A stretch of DNA of 40,090 nt from an uncultured Methanosarcinales archaeon (GTDB taxonomy: Archaea > Halobacteriota > Methanosarcinia > Methanotrichales > Methanotrichaceae). Each line of letters begins with the position of its first letter. The stretch's first letter is position 1. The notes under the pieces were generated by a model that did no database searches, had not been told where the DNA came from, and worked only from the letters and a program-made list of their open reading frames with translations. Below, piece by piece: positions 1 through 6,877 of this stretch. The DNA lies in contig CAIQHB010000033.1 of assembly GCA_903871465.1 (NCBI GenBank), positions 1 through 40,090 of the forward strand. The letters run 5' to 3'. The translations under genes were made by a program, and so were the position numbers.

Positions 1-257
1 AGTTATCTAGCTTAGCGGTAGCTATCGAAGTATGACCAAAAAAAGATGATCATAGATGAAGAAATGGACGCGATGAGCGCGGAAAACGCACTATTCTCGG
101 AAATTCCTCCTCAAATGCAAGTAAATAGGAATTCTCATTAATACGACAATTAATAGTTATTGTTATCGTGCTAAATCTTGTAATATCTAACAGATATCTT
201 AAAATAAAATGAGAGAAACGTGCTAACATCAAGAATGTCATCTTAGGAGGGAATGAT

Positions 258-1238
258 CTGAGGGCGTTTATTTTATTGCTGGCTCTCCTTGCGCTAATCG
301 GCATGGCCATAGCCGATAATGAAGCGCAAAAGGAGCAACTAGAGGAAAATAATGCAGCATACGACAATCCGACGACATTAGTTGAAGAAAATCTGAAATT
401 CAGCATGGAACAGAATGTAAGCGGGACCGGCTTCTATGCAGACTACAAATACGCTTTGATGCCAGATGCTAGCGGCACTGAAGGGCATCTATTCAATGGC
501 GTCGAGGCTAGAAACAAAGCTCACGGAAGCGGGAAAATCGCTACCAATTCGAATATGTATGCAGAGAGTTCATTCACCAATAAGACCTGGATTAACGGAG
601 TCTACGATGAAAATGGCGAGGTAATTCAAGAGACTCCAGATGACGAAAAAACTACAAGCGTTGTTCAGATGAATGAAAACGGCCAAATGGTCTACAGCCC
701 CTTGGTAATGGCCATAGGTTCAAGATATTACGATTTGCATCCTATTGCGTTCAATGCGTTGCTAACAGAAGAAGACTGGATAAAGAACCGTGATGGTTTG
801 AATTCCTTGCATCATAGTGTGGATCAAGCTCATGGACTGAATATAGCGTTTGATGCTCAATCCGATGCAATAAATAACACAATGAACGTAGACGAGAATT
901 TGGTCAATGGCCGGGCACACTTTGGAGTACTTCAGCTGGTAGGAATCCCTGTGGACGAAATGCCGGAAGAAGATTCGGGGGATGTTCAAGTCCTCGGCCT
1001 GGCAATGAAAGCCTGGAAAAAGCCTTTGATTGAACTGGATGAGGATTATGTGGGGAACTATCATATAAAGAAAAATATGAATCTATACACCTATTCAGAT
1101 GATGATTTGAGAGAAGATCCATGGCTGCCCTGCTGTTCTGGCGGATTTATGGATATGAACTACGAAGATGCAAAAGCCTTCAAGTCCGCTAAGGGCATCT
1201 TCGATTGCACTTGCTTCAAGGTCCCCAGCATGGCGTAA
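258..1238 (+). CDS. Secreted protein of unknown function, probable CTG start
   Basis: No family is recognised. The reading frame has no ATG near its 5' end. A strong Shine-Dalgarno AGGAGG lies at 245-250, and the codon 7 bases after it is CTG at 258. Starting there gives an Arg followed by an unbroken hydrophobic run ending in AIA, a convincing signal peptide. The next possible start, TTG at 276, is 25 bases from the SD and lacks the positive residue. An ATG at 253 is out of frame and stops after two codons. The mature part is acidic and Asn-rich with several N-x-S/T sites. The C-terminus carries a CC pair and a CTC triplet within the last 45 residues, which could form disulfides or bind metal. 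It probably works outside the cell. I am sure it is coding; the start codon is inferred. Confidence 0.75.
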   Translation: MRAFILLLALLALIGMAIADNEAQKEQLEENNAAYDNPTTLVEENLKFSMEQNVSGTGFYADYKYALMPDASGTEGHLFNGVEARNKAHGSGKIATNSNMYAESSFTNKTWINGVYDENGEVIQETPDDEKTTSVVQMNENGQMVYSPLVMAIGSRYYDLHPIAFNALLTEEDWIKNRDGLNSLHHSVDQAHGLNIAFDAQSDAINNTMNVDENLVNGRAHFGVLQLVGIPVDEMPEEDSGDVQVLGLAMKAWKKPLIELDEDYVGNYHIKKNMNLYTYSDDDLREDPWLPCCSGGFMDMNYEDAKAFKSAKGIFDCTCFKVPSMA

Positions 1239-1266
1239 TTCCAAAATAAAGAATGGTAGCTTCATT

Positions 1267-1278
1267 AATCTTTTTTGA
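1267..1278 (+). terminator. Oligo-T terminator after the secreted protein gene
   Basis: A run of six T (1271-1276) lies about 30 bases after the stop codon of the secreted protein. Oligo-T tracts terminate archaeal RNA polymerase. No clear hairpin precedes it. Confidence 0.4.
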
Positions 1279-1322
1279 TAATTATATATATCCAAAGATG
1301 GAGCGCTTCGACCTGAAAATTT

Positions 1323-1451
1323 ATGGACTGGGGAGATCCTAATTTGTTGAGAAATCATGCAGGAAACTGGATTCAGGTAGCCTGTACTGCGGCGGCCAAA
1401 GGGGGAAGTTCTTATTTCCAGAGTCAAGAATTGCTACTGACAGGAGAATAA
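1323..1451 (+). CDS. Possible 42-residue ORF or gene remnant
   Basis: An ATG-started frame of 42 codons with coding-like composition (Trp, Gly, Asn, Gln and Ser-rich; includes NHAGNWIQVA and KGGSSYFQSQ). An AT-rich TATA-like stretch lies at 1281-1292. There is no Shine-Dalgarno site before the ATG, and an in-frame TGA sits just upstream. It reads like the C-terminal end of a larger secreted protein whose 5' part is gone, but no family is recognised. It could be a chance ORF. Confidence 0.25.
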   Translation: MDWGDPNLLRNHAGNWIQVACTAAAKGGSSYFQSQELLLTGE

Positions 1452-1855
1452 TTGCAGTTATTACGCAGCTTGACCCTTCCCGGATTGCCCATTCCCCAGA
1501 AAGAAGGGATTTTATGCAAGCAAGGCGTTTATCCCGAAAGAAAGAAGGCCTTCCGGGGAGTCATGCGCGAATAGGTGTCAGCCTCAAAACTGCAATGCAG
1601 CGAATTCCTCATGAGAAGAAGCTATCATTCCGGAGGAGAGGTTTTCCCTGGGTTCCTTCTACAAAGCCTTTGAGTCATTTGACGATTCCATCCTATTTCT
1701 ATTGTTTTTTGTAGTACAGTTTATACTAAGAAAATTAATGAGGAATAAAGCATATGCGTAATGGGTGAAGCTTGATGCAAATAGTCATCATTTTCTTCCA
1801 GGAAAACTCGTCCTGATGCATGAAGAATGCTTAAGAAAGACTTAATAGCCAATAG
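1452..1855. other. Intergenic stretch with no supported gene
   Basis: About 400 bases without a convincing gene. A 66-residue open frame at 1514-1714 is Arg/Lys/Pro-rich, lacks a ribosome binding site and resembles no protein I know. The GC-richer part may be decayed coding sequence. Confidence 0.4.
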
Positions 1856-1870
1856 TTTCACAATATAGTA
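1856..1870 (+). promoter_or_regulatory. Candidate TATA region for the Cys/His-rich peptide gene
   Basis: An AT-rich stretch containing CAATATAGTATC lies 31-45 bases before the ATG at 1901, the distance expected for an archaeal TATA box feeding a short leader with an SD. Judged by eye only. Confidence 0.35.
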
Positions 1871-1900
1871 TCAAGCATAAAGAAACGGAGGTGATTTCAG

Positions 1901-2017
1901 ATGTGTTGCCATACAGATGATAAGCATGAACATGGACATGAGCATGATGGCGAGAAGCATGTGCATGAGCACATTCACGATGCAGAACACAAGCACGGAC
2001 ATAAGTGCTGCCATTAA
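1901..2017 (+). CDS. 38-residue Cys/His-rich metal-binding peptide
   Basis: A short gene preceded by GGAGGTGAT (1887-1895), an almost ideal archaeal Shine-Dalgarno, five bases before the ATG. Of 38 residues 13 are His and four are Cys. The chain begins M-C-C-H and ends C-C-H, with spaced H-x-H pairs and acidic and Lys residues between, so two CCH clamps flank a His-rich middle. It has no signal peptide or membrane segment and should be cytoplasmic. Composition recalls Hpn-type nickel-storage peptides and metallothioneins, but this is analogy, not proven homology. It lies about 700 bases before cbiM on the same strand and in the same neighbourhood as the CDF exporter with similar His-rich tails, which suggests Ni/Co/Zn buffering. 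A T-run follows the stop. The SD and composition make it very likely real; the function is inferred. Confidence 0.72.
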   Translation: MCCHTDDKHEHGHEHDGEKHVHEHIHDAEHKHGHKCCH

Positions 2018-2027
2018 TTCCAGAATA

Positions 2028-2033
2028 TTTTTT
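2028..2033 (+). terminator. Oligo-T after the Cys/His-rich peptide gene
   Basis: Six T in an AT-rich stretch, 11 bases after the stop codon. This fits an archaeal oligo-T terminator and a single-gene transcript. Confidence 0.4.
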
Positions 2034-2181
2034 CAATAATTTATTCAGAAGAGGATTTCCTGGCATGGACTCTGGGCAACTGATTTTCAGAGTATGCCAG
2101 TATTTCCTTAATAGCGGATTTGAAGTGCCAGGATTGTTAATAAGCCTCCTTCCTGCTTGTTCGATCACCACCCACAACAAA

Positions 2182-2376
2182 TCAATAAAAGATCCGGACC
2201 TTCCTGATCGGGTTATTCCTTTTATCCACTACAAGGACTTCCTCACCATCTTCAATTCCAGGATCCGAGCTAATCACTTGCCTGGAGAATAGGCGACCTC
2301 CGCGGGCAATAAAAGGCACTGCTGCATCCGATACCACTACCTTGCTGATTGGCGATTCACAGATTGTTTCAGACAT
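2182..2376 (-). CDS. PUA-like domain protein, short and probably truncated
   Basis: The 64-residue product resembles the PUA RNA-binding module at the C-terminus of archaeal tRNA-guanine transglycosylase-type enzymes. It has a start like VSDAAVPFIARGG, then LFSRQVISSDPGI, then the strand GEEVLVVDKRNNPI. The usual final strand (a Gly-Arg-Ala segment) is missing: after NNPI the frame runs into unrelated residues and stops. A GGAGAG about 8 bases before the ATG supports translation. It could be a minimal RNA-binding protein or the remnant of a larger one that lost its catalytic part and last strand. The PUA resemblance is by eye. Confidence 0.5.
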   Translation of the reverse strand: MSETICESPISKVVVSDAAVPFIARGGRLFSRQVISSDPGIEDGEEVLVVDKRNNPIRKVRIFY

Positions 2377-2435
2377 AACACACTCTCCATTGAGAAACTC
2401 TACTTAAGACGAGTATTCTCTATAGCTTCATCTTA

Positions 2436-2512
2436 TCTTACTAAGTAATAAGCTTTTTGATTTTAGTGCTATTGGACAGGTTATTGGGGAGTAAAAAAGA
2501 GATCCGAAGAGG
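2436..2512. repeat. Copy A of a short dispersed intergenic repeat
   Basis: This stretch resembles 14886-14962 in the same orientation. They share an identical 13-mer, AATAAGCTTTTTG (2447-2459 and 14898-14910), followed by a similar TTTT-GT-GC-ATT segment, an ATTGGG-AGT block and a GAGATC. It lies just downstream (minus-strand sense) of the decayed ABC ATPase. Origin unknown. Confidence 0.4.
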
Positions 2513-2523
2513 CCGCATACGGT

Positions 2524-2650
2524 TCATCCATGCAGGGATCTTATGAAAACTATGTATGGCCGTCCCATGTTGTCCATAACTATGGCTTCGACCCCGTAGA
2601 CCTCTCGAATGGACCACTGAGACCCCCTTCTCCTTGTATTGAATTCGCAA
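2524..2650 (-). pseudogene. Remnant of a third BtuD-like ABC ATPase gene
   Basis: On the minus strand, 2524-2610 encodes a tail like SIREVYGVEAIVMDNMGRPY, then IVFIRSLHG and a stop. It matches the last ~29 residues of the intact BtuD at 11400-12173 nearly codon for codon. The DNA also matches just past the stop (GGTTCA context on both). Immediately upstream, in a different frame, is KEKGVSVV, matching KEKRISVV of the intact ATPase. The ~60 residues normally between these points are deleted. No Walker A, signature or Walker B region remains. It is a duplicated btuD reduced by deletion and frameshift, left just ahead of the cobalt transporter operon. Confidence 0.8.
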
Positions 2651-2672
2651 GAAGACGTGAGTAATATCAGTT

Positions 2673-2698
2673 GTCTTTAATCAAGTAAACTTTATATG
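2673..2698 (+). promoter_or_regulatory. cbiM promoter with a motif shared with btuF
   Basis: TTTATATG (2691-2698) is a good archaeal TATA box 32 bases before the cbiM start. Just upstream, 2673-2688 reads GTCTTTAATCAAGTAA. The same 16 bases with one mismatch lie upstream of btuF (14242-14257, minus strand). The site overlaps or abuts the position of TFB/TBP binding, so a bound repressor could block transcription. The regulator is unknown. Confidence 0.5.
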
Positions 2699-2729
2699 CT
2701 AAGACGGGGATTGATTCAGCGGTGATATA

Positions 2730-3425
2730 ATGCATATAATGGAGGGATTCTTACCGCTCTATTGGTGCGCGTTTTGGTTTGCGCTTTCGCTGCCAGTAGT
2801 GGCTTATGGTGCTTACAAGATGAATAAAATAATAAAGAGTAATCGCGACGTCCTGCCCTTGCTGGCCGTATCCGGTGCCTTCATCTTCGTTCTATCCTCA
2901 CTGAAGATGCCTTCCGTCACAGGAAGCTGCTCCCATCCTACGGGTACAGGCATGGGTGCGATACTCTTCGGGCCGTGGATTACTTCGGTGCTATCAATCA
3001 TAGTCCTGATCTACCAAGCCATATTTCTGGCCCATGGCGGCCTGACCACCTTGGGAGCCAACACATTCTCCATGGGTATAGCCGGACCAATAGTAGGCTA
3101 TCTGGTCTATAAAGGGGCCATGAAGTGGAATGTGAATATGTACATAGCCGTATTTCTGGCGGCGTTGTTCGCGGATTGGGCCACATATATAGTTACATCC
3201 ATCGAGCTTGCTCTGGCCTTCCCCGCCGCTTCGGGAGGTGTGCTGGCATCTTTCGAGGCGTTCCTCGCTGTCTTTGCCGTAACCCAGGTTCCACTGGCCA
3301 TAGTGGAGGGAGCTGTAACTGCGCTCATGTTCAAGTACATCGTCCAGCTCAGAAGCGACGTTTTGCTGAAGCTAAATGTAGCGTCTCCCAGCATTATTAA
3401 CAAGCTGAAGGAGATGTCGGTATGA
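2730..3425 (+). CDS. cbiM: CbiM, substrate-binding membrane subunit of the ECF cobalt/nickel transporter
   Basis: CbiM forms the metal-specific membrane component of an energy-coupling-factor importer. The 231-residue chain begins MHIMEGFLP, the family hallmark: the N-terminal amine and His2 are known metal ligands. A conserved S-C-S-H-P-T-G-T-G segment near residues 66-74 follows, and about six hydrophobic helices run through the rest. GGTGAT (2721-2726) precedes the ATG, and removing the initiator Met is unnecessary for the start choice because the His must be second. It is the first gene of the operon, overlapping cbiN by four bases. Whether Co or Ni is the substrate cannot be settled from sequence; a methanogen needs both. 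Confidence 0.93.
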   Translation: MHIMEGFLPLYWCAFWFALSLPVVAYGAYKMNKIIKSNRDVLPLLAVSGAFIFVLSSLKMPSVTGSCSHPTGTGMGAILFGPWITSVLSIIVLIYQAIFLAHGGLTTLGANTFSMGIAGPIVGYLVYKGAMKWNVNMYIAVFLAALFADWATYIVTSIELALAFPAASGGVLASFEAFLAVFAVTQVPLAIVEGAVTALMFKYIVQLRSDVLLKLNVASPSIINKLKEMSV

Positions 3426-3745
3426 AGATGGAATTAGTTGTTTTTGCAATACTTGTAGTATTCATCGGTGCCTTCGCTTATGTCAGCTCAACAGGAACTC
3501 ACGAATGGAGCGGGTCTGACGATCAGGCCGGGAACGTAATCGAAAAATTGACAGGAGGGACCTACCAGCCCTGGGCTCATAGCATATGGACGCCGCCTAG
3601 CGGTGAAATAGAGAGCCTGCTCTTTGCTCTGCAGGCGGCCTTCGGCGCGATCATCATCGGCTATTTCCTGGGTTACTACCGAGGCTTGGCGAAGGCTAGA
3701 GTTGCTGCATCTTCCGAAAAGCAAGAAGGAAATTTGAATGCATGA
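3422..3745 (+). CDS. cbiN: CbiN, small accessory subunit of the cobalt/nickel ECF transporter
   Basis: CbiN assists metal loading onto CbiM. This 107-residue protein has the expected plan: an N-terminal membrane helix (residues ~4-22), an extracytoplasmic loop with SGSDDQA and a Trp/Pro-rich stretch, and a C-terminal helix from ~75 (FALQAAFGAIIIGYFLGY). Its start overlaps the cbiM stop by ATGA and its end overlaps cbiQ by eight bases, so the three are translationally coupled. Separate CbiN, rather than a CbiMN fusion, is the common arrangement for cobalt transporters. Confidence 0.9.
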   Translation: MKMELVVFAILVVFIGAFAYVSSTGTHEWSGSDDQAGNVIEKLTGGTYQPWAHSIWTPPSGEIESLLFALQAAFGAIIIGYFLGYYRGLAKARVAASSEKQEGNLNA

Positions 3746-4520
3746 CCTGCTAGATGACTACGCCCATTCCAATGCTCTGAGGGACACGAGTCCGAGGCTC
3801 AAGCTGCTGCTTGGCCTCGGTGCCATGCTCCTTTGCGTTGCCTCAGCCACCCCGTTAGCGCCTTTATTTATAGCAATTACCATGAGTCTCATAACGGTGG
3901 GGTTAGCCAAAATTCCAGGGCGTCTTTACTCCACAATGCTGCTAATACCCTTCTCCTTCTCTCTGCTGAGCGCCGTAGTGGTGGCTTTTATGCATGGCGG
4001 AGGCGATCAATTATTTGCCCTTAACGTCTTCGGCATTAGCTTGGGCATCAGAGAAGATGGAGCCAACCTGGCTCTGCTTCTGATTGCCAGGACCTTCGGG
4101 GGCATGTGCTCCCTATTCTTCATAGCCCTGACCACGCCCATGTTAGAGATCTTTGCGATCCTGAAGTCCCTGGGTCTGCCGGACTTCCTGGTCGAGCTTT
4201 CCATGTTGATGTACAGGTACATTTTTGTCTTTTTGGATCAGGCTGCTATGATCCGCAGCGCCCAGGTGATGCGATTAGGGGACGCAGGAATTAAGAATTC
4301 TCTCAACTCCTTCTCTATGCTTTCGAGCGTTCTATTTTTGAGATCGTGGGAGCAGGGCGAAAGGCTCATTGTAGCCATGGACGCTCGCTGTTATGATGGC
4401 AAGCTCGATCTCATGGAACAGTCCGTTAAGGCAGAGCCGAAGACAATCTTTGTCGTGATGGGTTATATGGTCGTGGTTGCTGCCATCGCCGTTTTGACCC
4501 GCGGCATCCACCTGTTGTGA
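3738..4520 (+). CDS. cbiQ: CbiQ, ECF transporter transmembrane coupling subunit
   Basis: CbiQ (the T component) connects the metal-binding subunits to the ATPase. The 260-residue protein has several hydrophobic helices and the two cytoplasmic coupling motifs of the family: AQVMRLGDAG (about residue 175) and RLIVAMDARCYDG (about residue 210), each with the A-R/M-R-x-x-G-type pattern that docks in the ATPase groove. The start at 3738 lies inside the end of cbiN. Length and order are normal for the family. Confidence 0.92.
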   Translation: MHDLLDDYAHSNALRDTSPRLKLLLGLGAMLLCVASATPLAPLFIAITMSLITVGLAKIPGRLYSTMLLIPFSFSLLSAVVVAFMHGGGDQLFALNVFGISLGIREDGANLALLLIARTFGGMCSLFFIALTTPMLEIFAILKSLGLPDFLVELSMLMYRYIFVFLDQAAMIRSAQVMRLGDAGIKNSLNSFSMLSSVLFLRSWEQGERLIVAMDARCYDGKLDLMEQSVKAEPKTIFVVMGYMVVVAAIAVLTRGIHLL

Positions 4521-4526
4521 GGTTGC

Positions 4527-5768
4527 ATGACATTCATCCTTGAAACCAGAAACGTTGGTTATTCTTACGGAGACGGAACAAAGGCCCTGAAGGACGTGAG
4601 CATATCTCTGGAGGAAGGGGAAAAAATTGCCCTGGTAGGGCCCAACGGTGCAGGTAAATCCACTTTGATGCTGATGTTCAATGGTATTCTGCGCCCAAGC
4701 GCGGGAGAGGTTCTCTTCCACAACCAGCCCCTGCAGTACGATTCCGCCCGTCTTCGGGAGATAAGGCGCAAAGTAGGGATGGTCTTCCAGAACTCGGACG
4801 ACCAGATCTTTGCCCCTACGGTTTACCAGGACGTAGCCTTTGGACCTGTGAACCTGGGCTTTCCCAAAGATAGAGTGAAGCTGTTTGTTGATTACGCCCT
4901 GCAGTATGTAGGGCTTTCCGGCTACGAACGCCGTCCTCCTCACCACCTCAGCGGTGGCGAGAAGAAGAGGGTAGCCATAGCAGGCATCCTGGCCATGGAG
5001 CCCGAGGTTCTAATTCTGGACGAACCCACCTCCAACCTGGATCCGGCCAGCTCTGAGGAGATCATGGAGATGCTGGAGGAGCTGAACAGTGGAGGCAAGA
5101 CCATGATCATCTCCACACATGATGTGGAGCTGGCCTACCGCTGGGCAGATGAAGTAATTCTGATGGAGGATGGCGGGGTGCTTCGCAAAGGTATAGGGCC
5201 AGAGATATTCGGTGATGAAGACCTGATTAAGAGGGCGAGGCTAAAGCTGCCGATAGTGATGGATCTCTATAAGGAGCTAGTCAATCGGCATTTGCTTGAC
5301 GACTCCAGGCCGCCCAGGAACATCCTGGAATTGACCGATCTTGTGGAGTCCAGAACCCGAGGGACGAATTCTCGGGTGACCCTTGGCAAGATCTACATCA
5401 GCAATGTGGACGATGCGAGCCCTGAAGAGATCAAGAGCATCCTGAATGGATCACACGTAAATTATACTGGAGCCATGGGGACGAACGCCAAGGCTCTGGC
5501 TGAACAAGCCAAGAAACCTCTGGACTTCACCTACGGCGTCATAGACAAGTGCATCCTCAAGGCTCTGACAGGCAAGACCTCACTGATAATGACCTCCGGC
5601 GGAATGGTGGACCACTCCATCAAAAGGATTCGGGATTATTGCGAAGAGTCTGGAGCAGAGATAGAAGTGGTCAAGCTTTCTCCTCTTGCAGAATCTAGCG
5701 TGAACCCAGACAGTCAAGAGATATCGAGCCAAACGGATTCCACAAAGCCGGCGGAGGCGGCCCAGTAG
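4527..5768 (+). CDS. cbiO: CbiO, ECF transporter ATPase with a C-terminal extra domain
   Basis: This ATPase powers the cobalt/nickel importer. Residues 1-~240 are a standard ABC domain: Walker A GPNGAGKST (~38), Q-loop NSDDQ, signature LSGGEKKR (~141), Walker B VLILDEPTSNLD (~160) and the switch His in STHDVE. At 413 residues it is about 130 longer than a minimal CbiO. The extension includes GKIYISNV, YTGAMGTNAKALAEQA, DFTYGVIDKCILKAL and LIMTSGGMVDHS, an alpha/beta-looking domain that I recall from other archaeal CbiO proteins but whose role I do not know; regulation by metal or corrinoid is possible. It starts 6 bases after cbiQ and its stop overlaps the next start by one base. Confidence 0.92.
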   Translation: MTFILETRNVGYSYGDGTKALKDVSISLEEGEKIALVGPNGAGKSTLMLMFNGILRPSAGEVLFHNQPLQYDSARLREIRRKVGMVFQNSDDQIFAPTVYQDVAFGPVNLGFPKDRVKLFVDYALQYVGLSGYERRPPHHLSGGEKKRVAIAGILAMEPEVLILDEPTSNLDPASSEEIMEMLEELNSGGKTMIISTHDVELAYRWADEVILMEDGGVLRKGIGPEIFGDEDLIKRARLKLPIVMDLYKELVNRHLLDDSRPPRNILELTDLVESRTRGTNSRVTLGKIYISNVDDASPEEIKSILNGSHVNYTGAMGTNAKALAEQAKKPLDFTYGVIDKCILKALTGKTSLIMTSGGMVDHSIKRIRDYCEESGAEIEVVKLSPLAESSVNPDSQEISSQTDSTKPAEAAQ

Positions 5769-6793
5769 TGCCGCACGAAGAACACATGCACGATGAAGGG
5801 CACATGCATGATGAAGAAAGCCATTGCGGCCATCACCATGTACATGGAGTCGTAGATCCCGCCCTGCTGGCTACTCAAAAAGGGATTTCGACCGTCAAAT
5901 GGTCCTTTGTTGTGCTGCTGGCAACGGCTCTGGTTCAGGCGGTGGCAGTCTCCTATTCGGGGAGCGTCGCTCTTCTTGCAGATACAATCCACAATCTTGG
6001 TGATGCTGCTACTGCCATCCCGCTCTGGATCGCCTTTGCCATGGCACATCACAGGGCAAGTAAGCAGTTTACCTACGGCTACGGTCGGGTCGAAGATCTG
6101 GCGGGTCTGGCAATTGTGCTTCTCATCCTCTTTAGCGTCATCGTTGCCGGTTATGAATCTATCAATCGATTATTTCATCCTCAGATTGTGACCAACCTCT
6201 GGGCAGTGGCGCTGGCATCTCTGATCGGTTTCATTGGCAACGAGGCCGTGGCTGTCTATCGCTGCCGTACAGGGAAAGAAATCAACAGTGCGGCTCTTGT
6301 GGCTGACGGCTGCCATGCCAGGGTGGACGGCCTGACCAGTCTGGCGGTCTTCATTGGTGCCCTCGGTGTCTGGCTAGGATATCCCTGGGCAGATCCCTTA
6401 ATCGGCTTTATCATCACCTTTGCCATCCTCGGTATCGTTTGGAGTTCTGTGAAGGTGGTATTCTGTCGCCTCATTGACGGGGTAGATCCAGAGGTGGTAG
6501 ACGATGTCAGGGAGGCTGCGAGTCATGTCGCGGGTGTGGAGGAAGTCACAGATGTTCGTGTGAGGTGGCTAGGACATCAGCTTCATGCTGAAATTAACCT
6601 GGCAGTGTCCGATGAGATCTCTTTGAAGGAGGGACACGAGATCGCCAAAGAGGTTCAGCACCAGCTTCTCCATCACCTGAGTTACCTATCAGGAGCCACC
6701 ATCCATGTCGATCCGCTGAAATCTTCGGGAGAGCAGCATCACCATCAGGGAGAGCACAAGCATGGAGACCTGCCCCTCCACTTGCATCTCTGA
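5768..6793 (+). CDS. Cation diffusion facilitator (CDF) exporter with His-rich ends
   Basis: CDF proteins export divalent metals (Zn, Co, Ni, Cd, Mn) in exchange for protons. The frame starts at GTG 5768, overlapping the cbiO stop by one base. The N-terminal ~28 residues contain ten His among Glu/Asp/Met, and the C-terminus has a second His-rich tail. Six helices follow, with metal-site motifs H-x3-D in helix 2 (ADTIHNLGDA) and helix 5 (ADGCHARVDG), an HD/HD arrangement usual for Zn-type CDFs. The soluble C-terminal domain ends near residue 305. Its place as last gene of the cbiMNQO operon suggests it ejects excess Co or Ni when the importer is expressed, or serves metal homeostasis generally. 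Substrate is inferred. Confidence 0.9.
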   Translation: MPHEEHMHDEGHMHDEESHCGHHHVHGVVDPALLATQKGISTVKWSFVVLLATALVQAVAVSYSGSVALLADTIHNLGDAATAIPLWIAFAMAHHRASKQFTYGYGRVEDLAGLAIVLLILFSVIVAGYESINRLFHPQIVTNLWAVALASLIGFIGNEAVAVYRCRTGKEINSAALVADGCHARVDGLTSLAVFIGALGVWLGYPWADPLIGFIITFAILGIVWSSVKVVFCRLIDGVDPEVVDDVREAASHVAGVEEVTDVRVRWLGHQLHAEINLAVSDEISLKEGHEIAKEVQHQLLHHLSYLSGATIHVDPLKSSGEQHHHQGEHKHGDLPLHLHL

Positions 6794-6877
6794 GAGAGGC
6801 GACAAAAAGGTTCTACGCGCCTGGAAAAGCCATTGGAACCTGCAAAAAGAGGGCTGCTTATGATAGGAGGTCTTAAA

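Noticed and set aside
46-141. Short acidic ORF of ~31 codons at the left edge
   Set aside because: It has no ribosome binding site and two in-frame stops just upstream. It may be a gene remnant but cannot be supported.
1842-2180. 112-codon minus-strand ORF rich in His/Ala
   Set aside because: It is the antisense of the His-rich peptide gene; its His content follows from the CAT/CAC-ATG/GTG codons opposite.
2441-2650. 69-codon minus-strand ORF
   Set aside because: Most of it is the wrong frame of the btuD remnant; only KEKGVSVV is meaningful.
2400-2729. Possible cobalamin riboswitch before cbiM
   Set aside because: No B12-box-like sequence or extended leader; the TATA box leaves a leader of only a few bases.
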